Notes: generated by a model from the sequence alone, not told the origin. A DNA stretch of 64,000 bases from Strongylocentrotus purpuratus (GCF_000002235.5 NW_022145605.1:1167321-1231320), one strand, 5' to 3'. Shown: positions 1-12,826, counted from the stretch's first letter. Program-made: numbers and translations.

Positions 1-1917
1 GTGAGGCTATACATAAGTTGTTTTAACATTAATCGGAATCATATGAATAGAATTGATTTCATTTACGACTGTTTGTTACTATTTTCACTATCGATGTATC
101 ATGATGTCTCTATTCGGTGTTACACGTTCATGAGGATGTATGCGATTGTTTGGATTTTCTCCAGTCTTTTTCAAACCGAATCAAAATCATTTTTAAAATG
201 TTCAATTTCATCCTATAATGATATACATTTGTAAAATTATTGATACACAAATTATGTTCCATTATCTTTCGAAATGGTGCACGGGAGGCACATAACATAC
301 CACCGATGAAACAACAAGGCAATTCAGAGGCTTAAAGAGGTTTAAGACAAAATATTGTTGATCTCGATGTTCATTCAAAATCATGTAGGCCTATATATGC
401 TTGATGGTAAGCGATCTAAGGACCTACAGCTGTCAGTCTTTATAATCGACAAGTCATGCTGTATCCATATGCATAGTGTGTGGATTTCATATCGAATCGA
501 GGACCTCCCGGTCAAATGAATTTTTCACTTTCCCCTGATCTGTCGAAGAAAGTCAAATGCGGACTGATTTTGCTTGACGAAAGACTATAATATCAAGATA
601 CACAACGAACACAATCTGTACGGGTTAGAGTTAGGATCAGGGTTTGTCGATTAAATGAAGATTTCGCATCCTTCTACCTAGTCTGAAATAACGCACACCG
701 CTCTGATCAGTATTTCTCTCTTCATGTATTTTATATATATTGGTGATGTGCTGGCAGATATTAGTTTCATTAACATTTATATAATTCAAGTACATTTAGT
801 CTAACAATGTTCCGGTTTACGTGGCGGCAGTTCTTTTTAGTTCAGAGAAAATAAAAAAAAACATAGCCAAATCACTCATTTCAAATTTGCACTTTTTTGC
901 TAGAATTTGATCTCTATCATGCATTCTAAGCTTCTTATCTCCTTGTCAAAGTTCTACCAACTGCGGAAGTATTAAACATCTAAACACTTATGATTTCAAA
1001 GAGCCACAAAAAAGTTTCAAAAGTTGCGGATTATTTTCGGAAAGTTTGTATTTTTGCAGCCCTGGAACCATGTACCTCCCCGCTAATCGTCACCCAGTTT
1101 CTTTCATCAACCAAGTGGTCGTTAAAGAAAGAGGGAGAGGAGAGGGGGTAAAATGCCTGCAAAGTACTTTTGGTAGGTTGATCCTGAGGAGCTAGGGGGG
1201 CATGTATGGTGGCCGTGTAAGTACGCCAGTCCAACTATAGGCCCTTTTTTTAGGGATGCCCCGCGGCCGCAACTCGCCCGTTCGACTACAGCATCAAAGC
1301 AACCCGCCACAATGGTTGGTCTAATCCTGCCAGCTCCATGCCCCACTTTGCCCCAATAGTTTTCACAACTGTTCCAAAGAGTTGGGATCAACAAGCAGTT
1401 GCAGCTAACAAAAAGCAGCGAATCGGGCATAAAACGACCGAACGTTTACCCCTTTTCAAGCAATAAATTCCAGCCTATTTTTCTCTCTTTTTATTCCTTC
1501 CTCTTTCTCTCCCTCCCTCTCTCTATCTCTCTTTTTGTGTTTCATGGTTACAGTCGCATGAATCGTTTCTATCGCAGAGCTGAGGTAAGCGAGCTGACGA
1601 GAAGAAAGCCACTGTTCTGCAGGCACACTGGCTATTGTTACGGAACTCCCATTCATCTCGAGGTTTGGGAGTCCAAAAAGCCGAATTTTGACATGAACCC
1701 CCGAGGCTATAGCCAAATATGATTGATGATGATGGTGCCCTCTATCGGCCACATAAACCGCATTTAGTCTAAGGCTAAGACCAAACTTGATCTTGCTAAG
1801 ACTAAAGTTGAGATCCAGGGTCCCCTGTGACCGACTACTCAAGACAGTAATCGTGTGACCTAGTCCGAAAACAAATTTCCCGGTGTTGTTGTAGACAGGG
1901 AAAAATTTAGAAAACAC
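1..1917. other. Unique AT-rich intergenic DNA, no gene seen
   Basis: No open frame here resembles a known protein and no RNA gene is visible. A GC-rich patch lies near 1255-1330 and includes a GCGGCCGC site. A pyrimidine-rich patch lies at about 1478-1542. Just before the SINE, about 1765-1805, the words TTAGTCT and AGACTAA sit in opposite orientation and form a weak inverted repeat. The 193-residue minus-strand frame across 1456-2037 reads through the following SINE and a CT patch, so I treat it as chance. Confidence 0.5.
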
Positions 1918-2197
1918 GTAACTGTGGTCTAGTGGATACGTCACCGGACTGTGGATCACATGGTTCGCGGTTCGAGTCTCGCCGCGACACTTATGTCCTT
2001 TGGCAAGAAATAATCTGCATGTGCAACACTCGACCAAGGTGGTGTAAATGGGTACCTGTCAGGAATTACCTCCTTGAAATGCTTGGGCGCCATAATGGCA
2101 ATCATGCTAAAGTTGTGGTAGTTGTCGAGCGCCAGGAGTGTTAAGTCTGACAGACATGAGCGCTATACAAGAACCTTCTATTGTCATTATTATCTTA
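1918..2197 (+). mobile_element. tRNA-derived SINE, family A, near full length
   Basis: A tRNA-like head carries a pol III A box, TGGTCTAGTGG (1925-1935), and a B box, GGTTCGAGTCT (1969-1979), spaced as in a tRNA. It is followed by a roughly 200-bp non-tRNA body and a short ATT-rich tail near 2184-2196. The body aligns along its length with the minus-strand element at 62328-62617. Shared words include GTCCTTTGGCAAGAAAT, GGGTACCTG, CAGGAATTA, TAATGGCA, TGCTAAAG and CTATACAAG. Such elements are transcribed by RNA polymerase III and mobilised in trans by a LINE. This copy is diverged and probably dead. Confidence 0.85.
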
Positions 2198-2673
2198 ATG
2201 ATGACTGCGCGCTTATAAGGTGTATTTTAACAAAATAAATATATAAAGCAACAACAGAAAATGTGCATGTCGACTTTTGCCTACGTTGAATTTTGATACA
2301 TGTACGATTTTACATTGCCCCGATCATGCCGACGTAAGCCTTAATCATGAAGTAAAAAATAAGCACCTTTAGAAGTCTGTGACCATTTTTGTCAATATTG
2401 TCTTCTGTCTCTAGACAACACTGGCAATCAGACTGAGACACAGTCATGACTTAGACCAGGACCACACAAACCTAGACGCTAGGTCTAAGTCCTGGACAAT
2501 AACAATGTTGTATGAAGTCACGTTTCTCCTACTGAAACTGTTCCGTCTGACCTGGGAGGTATTCTGTCTTTACTATTGATATTCATTACATAGTTTTATA
2601 AGATCCTTATTGATATGTCAGGAAGAAAGCACTCTTGATCTCCAGTAGGCTACTGACGAGGTACAGGGAGAAA
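2198..2673. other. Unique intergenic DNA with a small inverted repeat
   Basis: No gene is seen. Positions 2448-2457 (GACTTAGACC) and 2482-2491 (GGTCTAAGTC) are perfect 10-bp inverted arms around a 24-bp loop. This could be a small hairpin or the remnant of a short foldback element; nothing else identifies it. Confidence 0.5.
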
Positions 2674-2757
2674 GTGAGATGGGGAGAAAGAGAGGGGCGG
2701 GAGGGGCAGAGTGATGAAGGGAGGGATGGAGGGGGATAGAGAGACAGAGAGATAGAT

Positions 2758-2811
<54 letters not shown>
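2674..2811. repeat. Polypurine tract ending in (GA)n
   Basis: Purine-rich sequence on the plus strand grades into an uninterrupted GA run of about 45 bp at 2767-2811. It is a simple repeat. The open frame on the opposite strand is serine/leucine low complexity and not a gene. Confidence 0.95.
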
Positions 2812-2813
<2 letters not shown>

Positions 2814-5487
2814 GGAATAATGGTTGTAACAGAGAGAATATTTCATAGCGTCTAGTTGTGAGGAATGTTGCATTATTTTGTACTGGGGTAGTCAGTCAAA
2901 ATGAGGCGTATTTTTTTTTAATATAAAGTTACTTCTCGTCACATTCTAAAAACAGTGTCTTTTTGTCAGTTCTTGTGTTAAAGTGTGTATTGTAACGAAA
3001 ACTGAAATAACTCAATGTGGAGGGACTTCAATTGAAAGTCATTTTGGAAAATACGACACAATTATTAGTGAATAAGTTAAAGCTACTATTCACCGAAACA
3101 ACAAACTTACAAACAAAATGTGTACATTGCATGGCGTTAAAAATTGTTGTCGGCAGTCGCATATTGTACAGAAATCATAGAGCAAAATGTAAAACATAGG
3201 AATATGAAGATTAACAAAAAAAGACAAAAATGTCAAAGGCTCTTTCAAAACACTTTAACAAAAGCTATGGAACCGTCTGCCAAGACGGAATAACGTTCAC
3301 CGATCTTTTTTCCCATCTACAGACAGGGACAGACGACTAGTCTTTCTCCTTAGTGTAAGCATAGTTTTAAGCGTAAGCCAACGCAAACCGGTAGTGTAAT
3401 GGAACAATATTTAGCCAATGTGTACCACTATTGCCGATTGCTAGCCGATTGGCCGATTATCCCGATCACGTGGTCTCTGATGCCTATGCATCCGATTTCG
3501 TCACTCATCGTACTATCGGGAACATCAAATTAAAATGATTAACATATTCATTCTTCTAACATTTGATCCTTAATGCAAAGCTTCAGAAAGAAAAGATAAT
3601 GTTTTTGTAGTGTGGAGTGTGGAAGCTCGTCGAAAAGGTACAAAGAAATGACTCCTTTTTCTGTGTTTGTTAGTTGCTGTTTTTGTTTTGTTTTCTTTTT
3701 TTGGTTTTTTAGAAACAAATTTAGTTTTTTTAAGTTGGAATTTCACAGGAACTTTGCGAGACAAACGAAGCTTCTTTAAAATTCAAACTATCTTTAAATG
3801 AAATCCTGCGTTACAACTCTGCTGCAGCGTTGTAATTTATGTTTTACAATGTGTACATGTATAGAATGATGATGTTTATCATACCGAACCAGCTAACAAT
3901 CGATCATACTCCTTTGATGTCAATAACATACGAATTATTCCTAAAAGCTTAGCAATACAGTCTCTATTGATGTGTATCTTCAAATATTAGACCGCCTGTA
4001 CTACATTATATATCATCATGCAGCCGTGAGAGCAGCCATCACAGTTAATTAAACAACTTGAAATCTACTACAGGTAACATTACAATAGATAGCAGACTTC
4101 ACGTGGTACTATAAACCTCTCAAACCATCCATCTTTGGTCTGACTGGGTAGACTAAGCTCTTAGCTTCTATTCAAGTTCGTTATTTGTTGGTGTTGTTTG
4201 ACACGACATGACATGATAAATGGACAGTCATTCGTACCCAATGTCATCCATTATGATCCTCTATTAGTAACTTCCAGCTCAGAAGTGCAAAGCAATTGAT
4301 TCTCTTATCCACCGCTCTTTTCAAAAGAAAGAAAAAGCTTTAGGGGGAGAGAGAGGAAAATAGGGATGGTTTATTGGTTTGACAACCAATAGTTTCCTCT
4401 GTGTTATCACTGGTCTCTTACAATACACCACTACAGTCATTGTTGCTTCTAGACTCTTTCGAACTATTTACAGAAAGCAATTCAATAAGAATAAACGTAC
4501 AAATGGGGGAACACGACCGATACAAGGCCATTCCGAACAACAAAATTGAGGTTCATGTGCTTTTTCTATCAGCCTTGAGGAATATAGGAACAACAAAACA
4601 GACGCAAAGCCAAAATAAGCCCAGCAAAGTCTCTTATTCAAAAGTGGGATAATATTTTATCGATGCCGCTCTGTTAAACGCTTACGGGCGTGGATGCCGG
4701 CCGGGGTGGATGGTTAGATGAACGGAATTCGCGACTCAATCATAAAATTAAAATGATGAATGATTATTGTGCAAAGAGGAGGCAGGATTAAACGGTGGAA
4801 ATAAGCATTGTTGGGTAGTGTTTAATTCTTCTTATTCTTCAGGGATGTTTGAACAGAGTAAAACCCCTCCTGAAAGACCCAGTTGATGCTAACTGTCAAA
4901 TAAAGAGATAACAGTCAGTATAAAAACCAGAAAGTGCAATGATCGCTAAAGAGGTGAAGCAAAAGTCAACGATTATGGTTGACCAAAGAGGAAAAAAATG
5001 ACCAGCATTTTTCTGAAACATACGGTCAAAGAAGAGGATTTATTCTGAATAGAGACTACCGTAGAAATTATCAAATGAATAGGTTGATTTACTTTAAATG
5101 TAGACGTATTTATTTTATAGTTTATAGAAATAAGTTTGTTTTTTTAAACTTCACTCCAACAATTTGAAATCTGTGTCTCTTATATTTTATGAAGCCACAT
5201 CCACACACACACTACCTTCTATTCATTTCTATTTCTCAAAAATTTGGATAATTCCTCTTGTTTTGCATAAAATATTTAAAATACTTTACGTCTTCCAAAG
5301 ACGAAGAATTCCTAACTGATTTTCTTTGTTGTATTATATTGCTATCCCGCTTGTTTTTGGCAATAATTAAAGCACGGTCTATAGCACTTTTAACATTTTG
5401 TCTTGGATCAGTGTGCACGCCACGCATTGGACAAAGATAAATTGAACATGGCGTTGAGAAAGTTTACTGATCAATAGATAATAAGTA
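2812..5487. other. Unique AT-rich intergenic DNA
   Basis: No coding or RNA gene is recognised. At 3432-3465 the hexamer-like word CCGAT(T) occurs four times in a short cluster, followed by the E-box CACGTG at 3467-3472, with CCAAT-type words nearby (3414 and, reversed, near 3449). A CA-rich stretch is at 5199-5211. The minus-strand 63-residue frame at 5236-5427 matches nothing I know. Confidence 0.5.
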
Positions 5488-5592
5488 AACGTGTGGTGGT
5501 ACAGTGGTTTATTCACTCGGCTCTCAATCTAAGGGTTGAGGGTTCTATCCCTACCCGGCACTAACGCCCTTTGCATAGATATTTATCTACCT
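5488..5592 (+). mobile_element. tRNA-derived SINE, family A, 3'-truncated copy
   Basis: A tRNA-like head is visible, with an A-box-like TGGTGGTACAGTGG at 5494-5507 and a B box, GGTTCTATCCC, at 5541-5551. It is followed by CTAACGCCCTTTGCATAGAT, which matches the first body segment of the family A elements at 1918 and 62617 (CTTATGTCCTTTGGCAAGAA). Similarity stops around 5592, so the 3' body and tail are missing or too diverged to see. Confidence 0.65.
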
Positions 5593-6027
5593 TTCCGTAC
5601 TTCTTTCCTTATTTTAAAATACTTTCTGTCTTCTTTTTTCTCTCACTTCATCATGAATTCATTTGGTTTCTTTCGAACTCTTAAGGAAAGGAGGACACCA
5701 TCCCAAGCAAGAGAAGATAGCAGAAGAAGCGGTTAACGATCTTTGTTACCCACCTACATCATCTTCTTGTCTCAACTTGTTGAATCTATAAATCTTTTAA
5801 AATGCGAATCCCTTTCCTTTTCCATCTCTCTTATTCTAAACCTCTTTTTCGTAGTTTTTCCCCCTCTTTCTCTCTCATCGTGCTAATATCAGCCTCTCCA
5901 AACCAACTGTTTATGATTTTATCGTGCCCAGTATTTTATTTTTATGCTTTCTACCCTAACATTAATTTCATTGCTATCTTTCTTCCTACACGTTATCATC
6001 ATTCAATTCCCCCTTCCACCCGCCCCG

Positions 6028-6030
<3 letters not shown>
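5593..6030. other. Pyrimidine-rich intergenic DNA
   Basis: The plus strand is biased to T and C, grading into the microsatellite that follows. No gene is seen; the open frames are serine/leucine-rich by-products of the base bias. Confidence 0.5.
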
Positions 6031-6072
<42 letters not shown>

Positions 6073-6165
6073 ACACACACACACATACACACACACACAC
6101 ACACTCTCTTCTCTCCCTCCCCCTCTCCCCCCCTCTCCCCCCTCTCCCCCTCCCTCTCTCTCTCT
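6031..6165. repeat. Compound (CT)n-(CA)n-(CT/C)n microsatellite
   Basis: A CT run (6031-6067) passes into a CA run with one AT interruption (about 6071-6103) and then C-rich CT imperfect repeat. It is a compound microsatellite likely to vary in length between individuals. Confidence 0.95.
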
Positions 6166-7631
6166 CTTCCATCTTGTAATGTATATCTTTCCATTTCTTC
6201 TATCAAATCAACTCTTCTGCTTCTCTGAATCTGTCTCTTTCTTGCTTTAATAGCATTCTGTATCCTTGATCTCTAAAACTATTTCTGGGCGTCTGTCTGG
6301 GCTGGCTTCCTTGTTTGTAAAGTTGGCAAACAGACCACGACTCTTTACACTCTGGCAATGTGTCAAATGCCACTAGCTTAACACCACACACATTACCTCG
6401 TGTCATTGCTCTATATACCATTATTTTCCTGGCCTTCTTATCCCATTCATTTCCAGCCTTTTGTTTCTCCATTCAGTCGCACAATTTTTCAGTTTCTATT
6501 CCTCAATCCTATAGCCAACCGGGTCTTTCTCTTGTTCCATATTTTCTTTCTCGTTGGTCCCATTTTGAGGTTTGCTTTATCAAACCTCCTTTTCAAGCCA
6601 AACAAGGCGTGCTTTTTATCGCTCACACAATCAGGGCCAGAATATCATATCTTCCGCATGAACGACACAGTAGAATTGCGCCATTTCTCTCGCATTTTTT
6701 AGTGAGGGAACCGCGACAGTACGTTCCTTTTGTCGTTACACTTTACCAAGGCTGTTAGGTGCGGAGACCTCTTACGGCTGTAACAGTTCAAAACCCGTGG
6801 GCCTGTTTTCGCGACGGGGTCGGACCCACATACCTCGTACTTTTTTTTCTCCTCCCTCTTTCATAAAAAAATTCCCTCCCATCTGCAAGGAAAAGAATCA
6901 AGACCCAGCATCATAATATTTTCATATAAAAGTCTGCAGGCGTTATGGGTATGGAAGGGAGCCTATATAAGCTTTCTGCGGCTAATCTCTCCCTCAAATC
7001 ACCTTACTAATTTCTTACCATCTCCTTCCCCGGCTAATTGCGGGGGTTAGAAAGGCACACACGTTCATAAAACTTCCAGCGAACAAATTTTGCTTCGATA
7101 AACATCACACAAAGTTTTGAATTTTTAATCCGGGAGGGGGCGCCGGAGAAAGACGAAGAAATACCGATAAGAGATTAACTTGCTATATACAGCTGCTTCT
7201 TATTTTCTTGTTACACTGGCGGAAATCGCAAGAGAACAAAACAAAATCTTATTTTATATTATTATAAATTATGAGCATTTTCCAGTAACTCTTTCATTTC
7301 GTTGACTTCTGAGTGTCTTGGTTGGCTTTTTGAGTATGTTTAAAGATAAAGACTCTCCCATCAAAGGCACACCATGTATGGTCAGAATATGGCCAAAATA
7401 ACCTTTTTACTATCGAGGTGGCAAGAGGGGGTTGATGGCTATATTGGTAAATTGAATTTCTTCGGCATTTGTTCAGGTTGTGGGTACATTATGCTTTGGC
7501 TGCCTCCCCCTCCCCCCCCCCCATGAAAGAAAATGCATATGCTATTGATCCATACCATGTACTAAGAGCACTTGAGATACGAGTTCGATACAACTGTTCA
7601 TGTAATCGTGACAATGACTTGTTAATTGAGT
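6166..7631. other. Unique intergenic DNA
   Basis: Pyrimidine-biased to about 6600, then ordinary AT-rich sequence. Overlapping open frames at 6360-6758 encode 100-132 residues rich in F, L, S and P, with no recognisable domain, and I do not call them genes. An 11-base C run lies at 7512-7522. Confidence 0.45.
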
Positions 7632-7706
7632 TATATCTTCTCAGAGGATTCGAACCTATGACCTTCTGAAAATACCGAACCACTTCCGAACCACTACACC
7701 ACAATG
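7632..7706 (-). mobile_element. tRNA-like SINE head on the minus strand
   Basis: Read on the minus strand, an A box TGGTGTAGTGG (7691-7701) and a perfect B box GGTTCGAATCC (7646-7656) are separated by about 34 bases, as in a tRNA. Downstream sequence toward 7540 does not show the family A body words, so this is either another family or a head fragment. A decayed tRNA gene is the alternative. I see no clean acceptor stem closing the cloverleaf, which favours a SINE. Confidence 0.55.
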
Positions 7707-8272
7707 CTCAGTGCATACCGATCAGCTTACGACTGATTTTTGTTTCTTATAATGTCAATCAGAGCCTAAGTGTGACTGGTCGTTAACATATTTTACAAGT
7801 ATTTTCTTAGACATGTAAAATCATATACAAACATGAAACAATAAGGATAATTCACATTACAATAGCTTTCTCTTCAATAACCTTATTGAAGGGAACGCTA
7901 TCTATTCGGGTTTATTCATAATGTAAAGTGAAACGGGAGAGAAAGAGATGAAGGAAAGAAGGAGAAGAAAATGGGTTATTAACGGTAGGTCCCATAGCGA
8001 CGAGGAAAGGAGGTAAACGTGTGTTGTCGTTTGATCTTTTCCCGGTGCTAGTTAAATATTAAATAATATTTCAAAATGTCTATGAACACCCATCACTTTA
8101 TTCTATGCATGTATACTATAAGTTTTCTGTGTCAGACATATTAACATCAATATATTTTTATTTTCATTCTCATCAACATTATTATCAACATCGTCACAAC
8201 CATCATTATCATCATCATCACCGTCATCACCATCATTTCGTTTTTAACTTCTTTTGATCATCCATCAAGCCC

Positions 8273-8313
8273 GGGCTATCACGTTATCAAGAAAACGCTT
8301 AGTGTGATAGCCC
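8273..8313. repeat. Perfect 10-bp inverted repeat
   Basis: GGGCTATCAC at 8273-8282 is mirrored by GTGATAGCCC at 8304-8313, with a 21-bp loop. It could form a hairpin or bind a dimeric protein. It is isolated and no gene is near it in the window, so its role is unknown. Confidence 0.7.
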
Positions 8314-8590
8314 TTCTTCGTCTGAACATGTATTAATGTATAATACTTGATAGTGTGTTATAAGTTAAAAATTGTTTTAATGTCATTATTTCTATTATTT
8401 ATTATTATCATGTATACGTTCAAAAAATGGTTTTATTGTGTAAATGTTGTATCGTTGAAATGTAATTGTGTATGTTTTGCAGAAGAAAATAAATTTAATT
8501 CAACGGAGATGAACGGAGATGAAGATGAGGAGGAAGAGGAAGAAAACGAGAAGGTGCATGAGAAGAAGAAGATGATGAATGCTTTTGCAG

Positions 8591-8637
8591 ATAAATGGCG
8601 CTATACAAATGCTGTTCATCATCATCATCATCATCAT
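8591..8637 (+). mobile_element. Possible SINE 3' tail remnant
   Basis: GGCGCTATACAAATGC followed by a short CAT triplet run resembles the GCGCTATACAAG plus triplet tail that ends the family A SINEs at 2157-2196 and 22851-22890. No body is recognisable upstream, so this is a weak call. Confidence 0.3.
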
Positions 8638-8760
8638 GAAGGAGAAGAAGGAGATGAAGAAGAAAAAGAAGGAGAAAACAAAAAAGAATGAGAAAAACAA
8701 GAAGAAGGAACAGGATGAAATGAGTAAACGTTTGATGAGATGAAGGTAGAAGAAGAAGAA

Positions 8761-10857
8761 GAGGATTTTAATATAAACTAAGAATGAAGTGACAAATTAG
8801 TAAGGAAGGCGTGATGGCGCCATATGAACTGAGGGGCTGTTTAATGCATCCTCTTCTTTTCAAATGACTATAGACAGCCCCAAAACATGCCGGCGAGACG
8901 TTGAATTGAGCCAAAGAGCTCATCCACTCGCCAAAATTCAACCAAATTGAATCAACGGAATCAAAACAAAGAACTACAAAGCTCGACTTGTCTGTACAAA
9001 CCAAAGCTGTTAGATCTCTAAGATGCGAGTGAAGACACATTGACGACGATAGAGGGGGTAGGCTAAGAAATTAATGTCCGACAGTGCAGTGACACTTGGT
9101 TAGTTTAGGCTGCCTGGTGGGTATTATCACCCCGAGGCTAGAGGCATGGCAATCAAAGCTTTTCCGATGTCAGCTTTCATCATTCCCTGACGACTTTCAC
9201 TTTTCCTCCCCTGAGCGAACTTTAAACTTGAACCCCACGGACTCGTGTTTTCAAACTTGTTTTGCCCTCTTCGTCTCTAAATCAAATTTAATAGTTTTCC
9301 TTCCAATTACTCTTAACAAGGGGTGGAACAGGTTCAAACTTTGGAAGGGGCTTGGACTTTTAGTTAGACATGTTTCCATTAACCGTGTTCATCTGGCACA
9401 ACAATAACATAAGTATTAAACACGTAGGGGATACAGGATATTATAAATGACAAAGGGCGCATCTTACTATTTATGTTTCTTTGAGAAAGATGCAAAGATC
9501 GGGCAACAAAGCTGCGAACATCCATTAAAAAATAAATTCCTTGAAACCAAAGATGTATCCCTGCATAACATTGTTATACGTGCATTTTCAAATTTTACTT
9601 GAGAATGGGCTTCAAATCTTATGTAATCTACAATAACATCAGTGATGCTTTTGTATAAGATAATTTTTCTTGCTTACTTGATCCCCCAAGAGTTTTCACA
9701 ATAGAGATTTATGTTACTTTACATGCTGTGTAGCAATAGCACACAAACACACACAAATTTAATAAATAAGAAACACCGAGTCACACATTCATGATCATAG
9801 TAGTTAGTCATATTATTTGTGATTTTGTCTGCTGAAAACCATTCAGGGCTGAAGAGGAAAGCTGTACGAGCAATCGTATTTAACTTTGATCTTTATCCTA
9901 ATATTTCCAAATATTCAGCCTGGACGGATGTTCTCCTACAAACCTCGCAACCTTTTTTTTCTTCTTCGAGATTCGTTGGATGTCGGTTGCAGGTTTGTTC
10001 TCTTTTATTTGCCGCCCTCCCACATTGAGCTTAAAGGATTACAAAGTATTTCTTTGTCTTTTCTTATAATAAGTATTCTTCATTTGGAAATATGAGAGAA
10101 TATAGAAGTGATGGTGTTCAGGAAATGAGCCAAATGTCTAGCAAATCGAAACCCTAGTCGGATGAAGCGGTGGAAAAAACACCCAATACCATCGCTCCAA
10201 TCTCATCACAATATTTACCGAGGAAATGTCACTTGTTATATAAAAGGTTCCTTTGACACAAAACGGAGCTACAGTCGGTACTCGATAGAAATTCGTTTCG
10301 AACTTCATCTATATGGCAACTTATAACGCTAGGGTTTAGGCAATGCAAAACATTACTATGCTCGAGATGTTGCCCCCTTCCCCTCCCCCAAACAATAATT
10401 TAAACAAATAAAAAATAGTAATATTAATAACATCAAATGAATAGAACACTGTAAAAGCCAGAGCATTGAGCTAACTATCTCGGGTTATTCAGACTACATC
10501 AAACAAATATAAAAGCGACACCAACATATCGATGGTGTTTAATGAGGTCTTATCTAGACGCCCGAGGGGTATTTTGCAAGGAACATTTTCTATTGGTAAG
10601 AAGCCTAAACACAAAGACAAGGCTAAACATTTTAATCCATCACTTTACATTAATTAAACACCTTCCTCCTGGAATCTATCATTACAAGTTATCTGTCTTT
10701 ACATTTTAACTTTACCAAAGTTTCTTCAAACTTCAGAAGTGACGAAAGTAACTTTTCAATGTAAAAGAAACAGTAGACACATTTATACATCAGAGACATA
10801 AATGTAATTATGGAATAGTAGAAATATTTGTTTTAAACTTAAATATAGATATTTTGT
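8761..10857. other. Unique AT-rich intergenic DNA
   Basis: Nothing recognisable is seen on either strand. Open frames are short (103 residues or fewer) and lack known motifs. Confidence 0.5.
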
Positions 10858-11735
10858 TCAATTCAGTTCGTTTTATTAAACTATTTAAAGTAAAAAAAAA
10901 CAGTATACAAATCATGCATGTATGAAACATATTGATACAGTGGAAATGGTCAGGGTGCCCCTACTAAACCAAGGCTTGATTACTGGGGCACCCAGTACAT
11001 AAAAAAATATACATAGAATAAACGTGAGACAAAAAACAAACTTAGTGAAAAAAACACTAAAACATTAAGCACTAAACATACAGGTAAAGGGAAATATGAA
11101 AAGGTGAAATAAGAAAAAATAGGGAGGAGAGATGAAATAACATGTTTATTTGGCATAGGTAGTTAGTATTGAACGTTTGAGTTTAGTTTTAAATGAAGTA
11201 ACATAGTGCTGGAAATTACATCAGAAGGGAGGGAATTCTATATTTGAGGACCAGCAGATTTAAATGCAATAAGAGTTGTCTGATTGAATGCAACATGGAA
11301 ATGGAATTTAGAGTGGGAACGGGTATTATATTAATGGTAATCTTTATTAAACTGAAATTAATTTATTATATTAAGAAGTGCTAAATTATTTTTCACGTAA
11401 CACATGTTCATCATGATTGCAATTTGGATTTCATGAATATCAAAAATTGTCAATGTGTTTAACCTTGCAAATATTGGGCGTGACGAAGCTGTAAGGGGAA
11501 TTCGAAAATATACGTAAGGTCTTTCAGTTTTGCACATTTTGTATAGGTATCACTATCAATTTAGTAGTGCCAAAACTTGCCCAAGTAATATTACCATAAT
11601 AAATATAAGGAAGTAATACAGAATTATATAGCATTAACAGGTGCTTTTCTGTAAGGGTACTACGGAATTTAGATAATATACCTACGTTTTTTGACATCTT
11701 ATTAAAATATTGCAATTTAGTTTTTAAAGTAAATT
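10858..11735 (-). mobile_element. LINE 3' fragment (L2/CR1-like), copy 1
   Basis: On the minus strand, 11715-11524 encodes a typical C-terminal reverse-transcriptase/thumb segment with the words KNVGILSKFRSTL and LYNSVLLPYIYYGNITW. Past an in-frame stop the frame continues with LRIFSNSPYS, as in L2/CR1-type LINEs. The segment nearer the 3' end (about 11350-11170) encodes a decayed version of the YNTRSHS...NSLPSDVISS terminus seen in copy 2. From about 11495 to 10858 the DNA aligns with 28935-28333. The element is 5'-truncated near 11735, has several in-frame stops and is dead. The 3' end is A-rich without a long poly-A. Confidence 0.85.
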
Positions 11736-12654
11736 GTTCGTAACTCGCGGGCGTGATGCTTGTATGTTATCGTTATTTATGAACCTCAGCTTCTTTGTGT
11801 AAATTCTAACATCGTATAATCATGCTCATACAGACTGTTTTAAAGTGTGTAAGTTATATCCTGACACAATGGCGCCTTTCCCGAAGATCACGTGATATAC
11901 TACGCCTTAGCCAATCACAAACAACGTGGACAGCGATAGTATAAATGTATTTCTGCAGTGAAAGCGGTCAGCCTGAAGTAATGCGTGTTCCAACCCGGTT
12001 TTAGCCCTCTGTACGACATTTGTAGATATTTGCTCGAAGAGTTTGCGCTGCTAGGATAGTAAAACCTAAAAATTGGATAACAAAACTTTGTAAACATTGT
12101 TGTTAACAAATTTAGAGGGCAAACCTTTGAAGTTGTTTGATCACCCATTGTGTTATGAATATTTTGTTTTGATACTCATATTCTACAAGGACAAGCTTAT
12201 TACGTATTAATATAATGCATCATCTTTTGTTACAAGTCTAATCAGCCCAAATCAATTAATGCATACAAATTACAGAACTACTTTCTGTTCCTCAGCTCAT
12301 CATGAAATAATTTTCTAATTTCATTTAAGTTGTCGTCAACAAGTCTACATAAGCGTTATTTGTGTTCCTTTCTTGAGATGGTATTATGGTTTATAATATC
12401 ACCCCAAATATATGGATGTAAACAAATTAACACAAGAAAGTCATTGAATAACGTGTGTCGTCTTCTGATATTTATTCCGTTCAATAATCTGATGTGAAAG
12501 GGTGATGATGAGCTTAGTTATTCATGTGAAATGGATTGTTAGACTCCCTAGCTTAACCTCAAGGCAATGACCGCATCCTGAACAATAGCAAAAAGTCACC
12601 TGTACTTGCCGCCCTGGAACCCGTGGTTAAAACCAACTCACCCTTATACTACTA
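11736..12654. other. Unique AT-rich intergenic DNA
   Basis: No gene is recognised. It contains the promoter-like motif cluster listed separately and ends in a C run that leads into the CT microsatellite. Confidence 0.5.
11886..11946 (+). promoter_or_regulatory. Promoter-like motif cluster (E-box, CCAAT, TATA-like)
   Basis: Within 60 bp lie GATCACGTGAT (E-box CACGTG at 11889-11894), CCAATCA (from 11911) and TATAAAT (11940-11946), in the order and spacing of a pol II promoter. No plausible open frame or exon follows on the plus strand, so it may be chance or an orphan or non-coding promoter. The GATCACGTG word also occurs near 3464-3472. Confidence 0.2.
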
Positions 12655-12703
<49 letters not shown>

Positions 12704-12778
12704 TCTCTCTCCCTCTCTCCAGCTCATTCTGTCTCTCCTTCTTTTTCATCTCTCCATCGCTCTCTCTCTCTCTCTTTA

Positions 12779-12826
<48 letters not shown>

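Larger units (their letters stand above)
7707..8760. other. AT-rich DNA with ATC repeats and a GAA-rich stretch
   Basis: Degenerate ATC/ATT triplet repeats run from about 8150 to 8240. A purine-rich GAA/GAG stretch covers about 8516-8760 and yields a glutamate/lysine-rich open frame (8347-8691) that ends in low-complexity repeats. That frame shows no domain and is not called as a gene. Confidence 0.5.

Noticed and set aside
480-560. Minus-strand GACCGGGAGGTCCTCGATTC resembling a tRNA anticodon/T-arm
   Set aside because: Similar to part of the SINE family B head, but no A box is found and the similarity ends within 30 bp.
1456-2037. 193-residue minus-strand open frame
   Set aside because: Its N-terminal third is the reverse of the SINE at 1918-2197 and its C-terminus is a translated CT patch; no domain is recognisable.
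5236-5427. 63-residue minus-strand frame with charged, protein-like composition
   Set aside because: No family is recognised and a stop lies in the same frame just upstream. Chance is as likely as a decayed gene.
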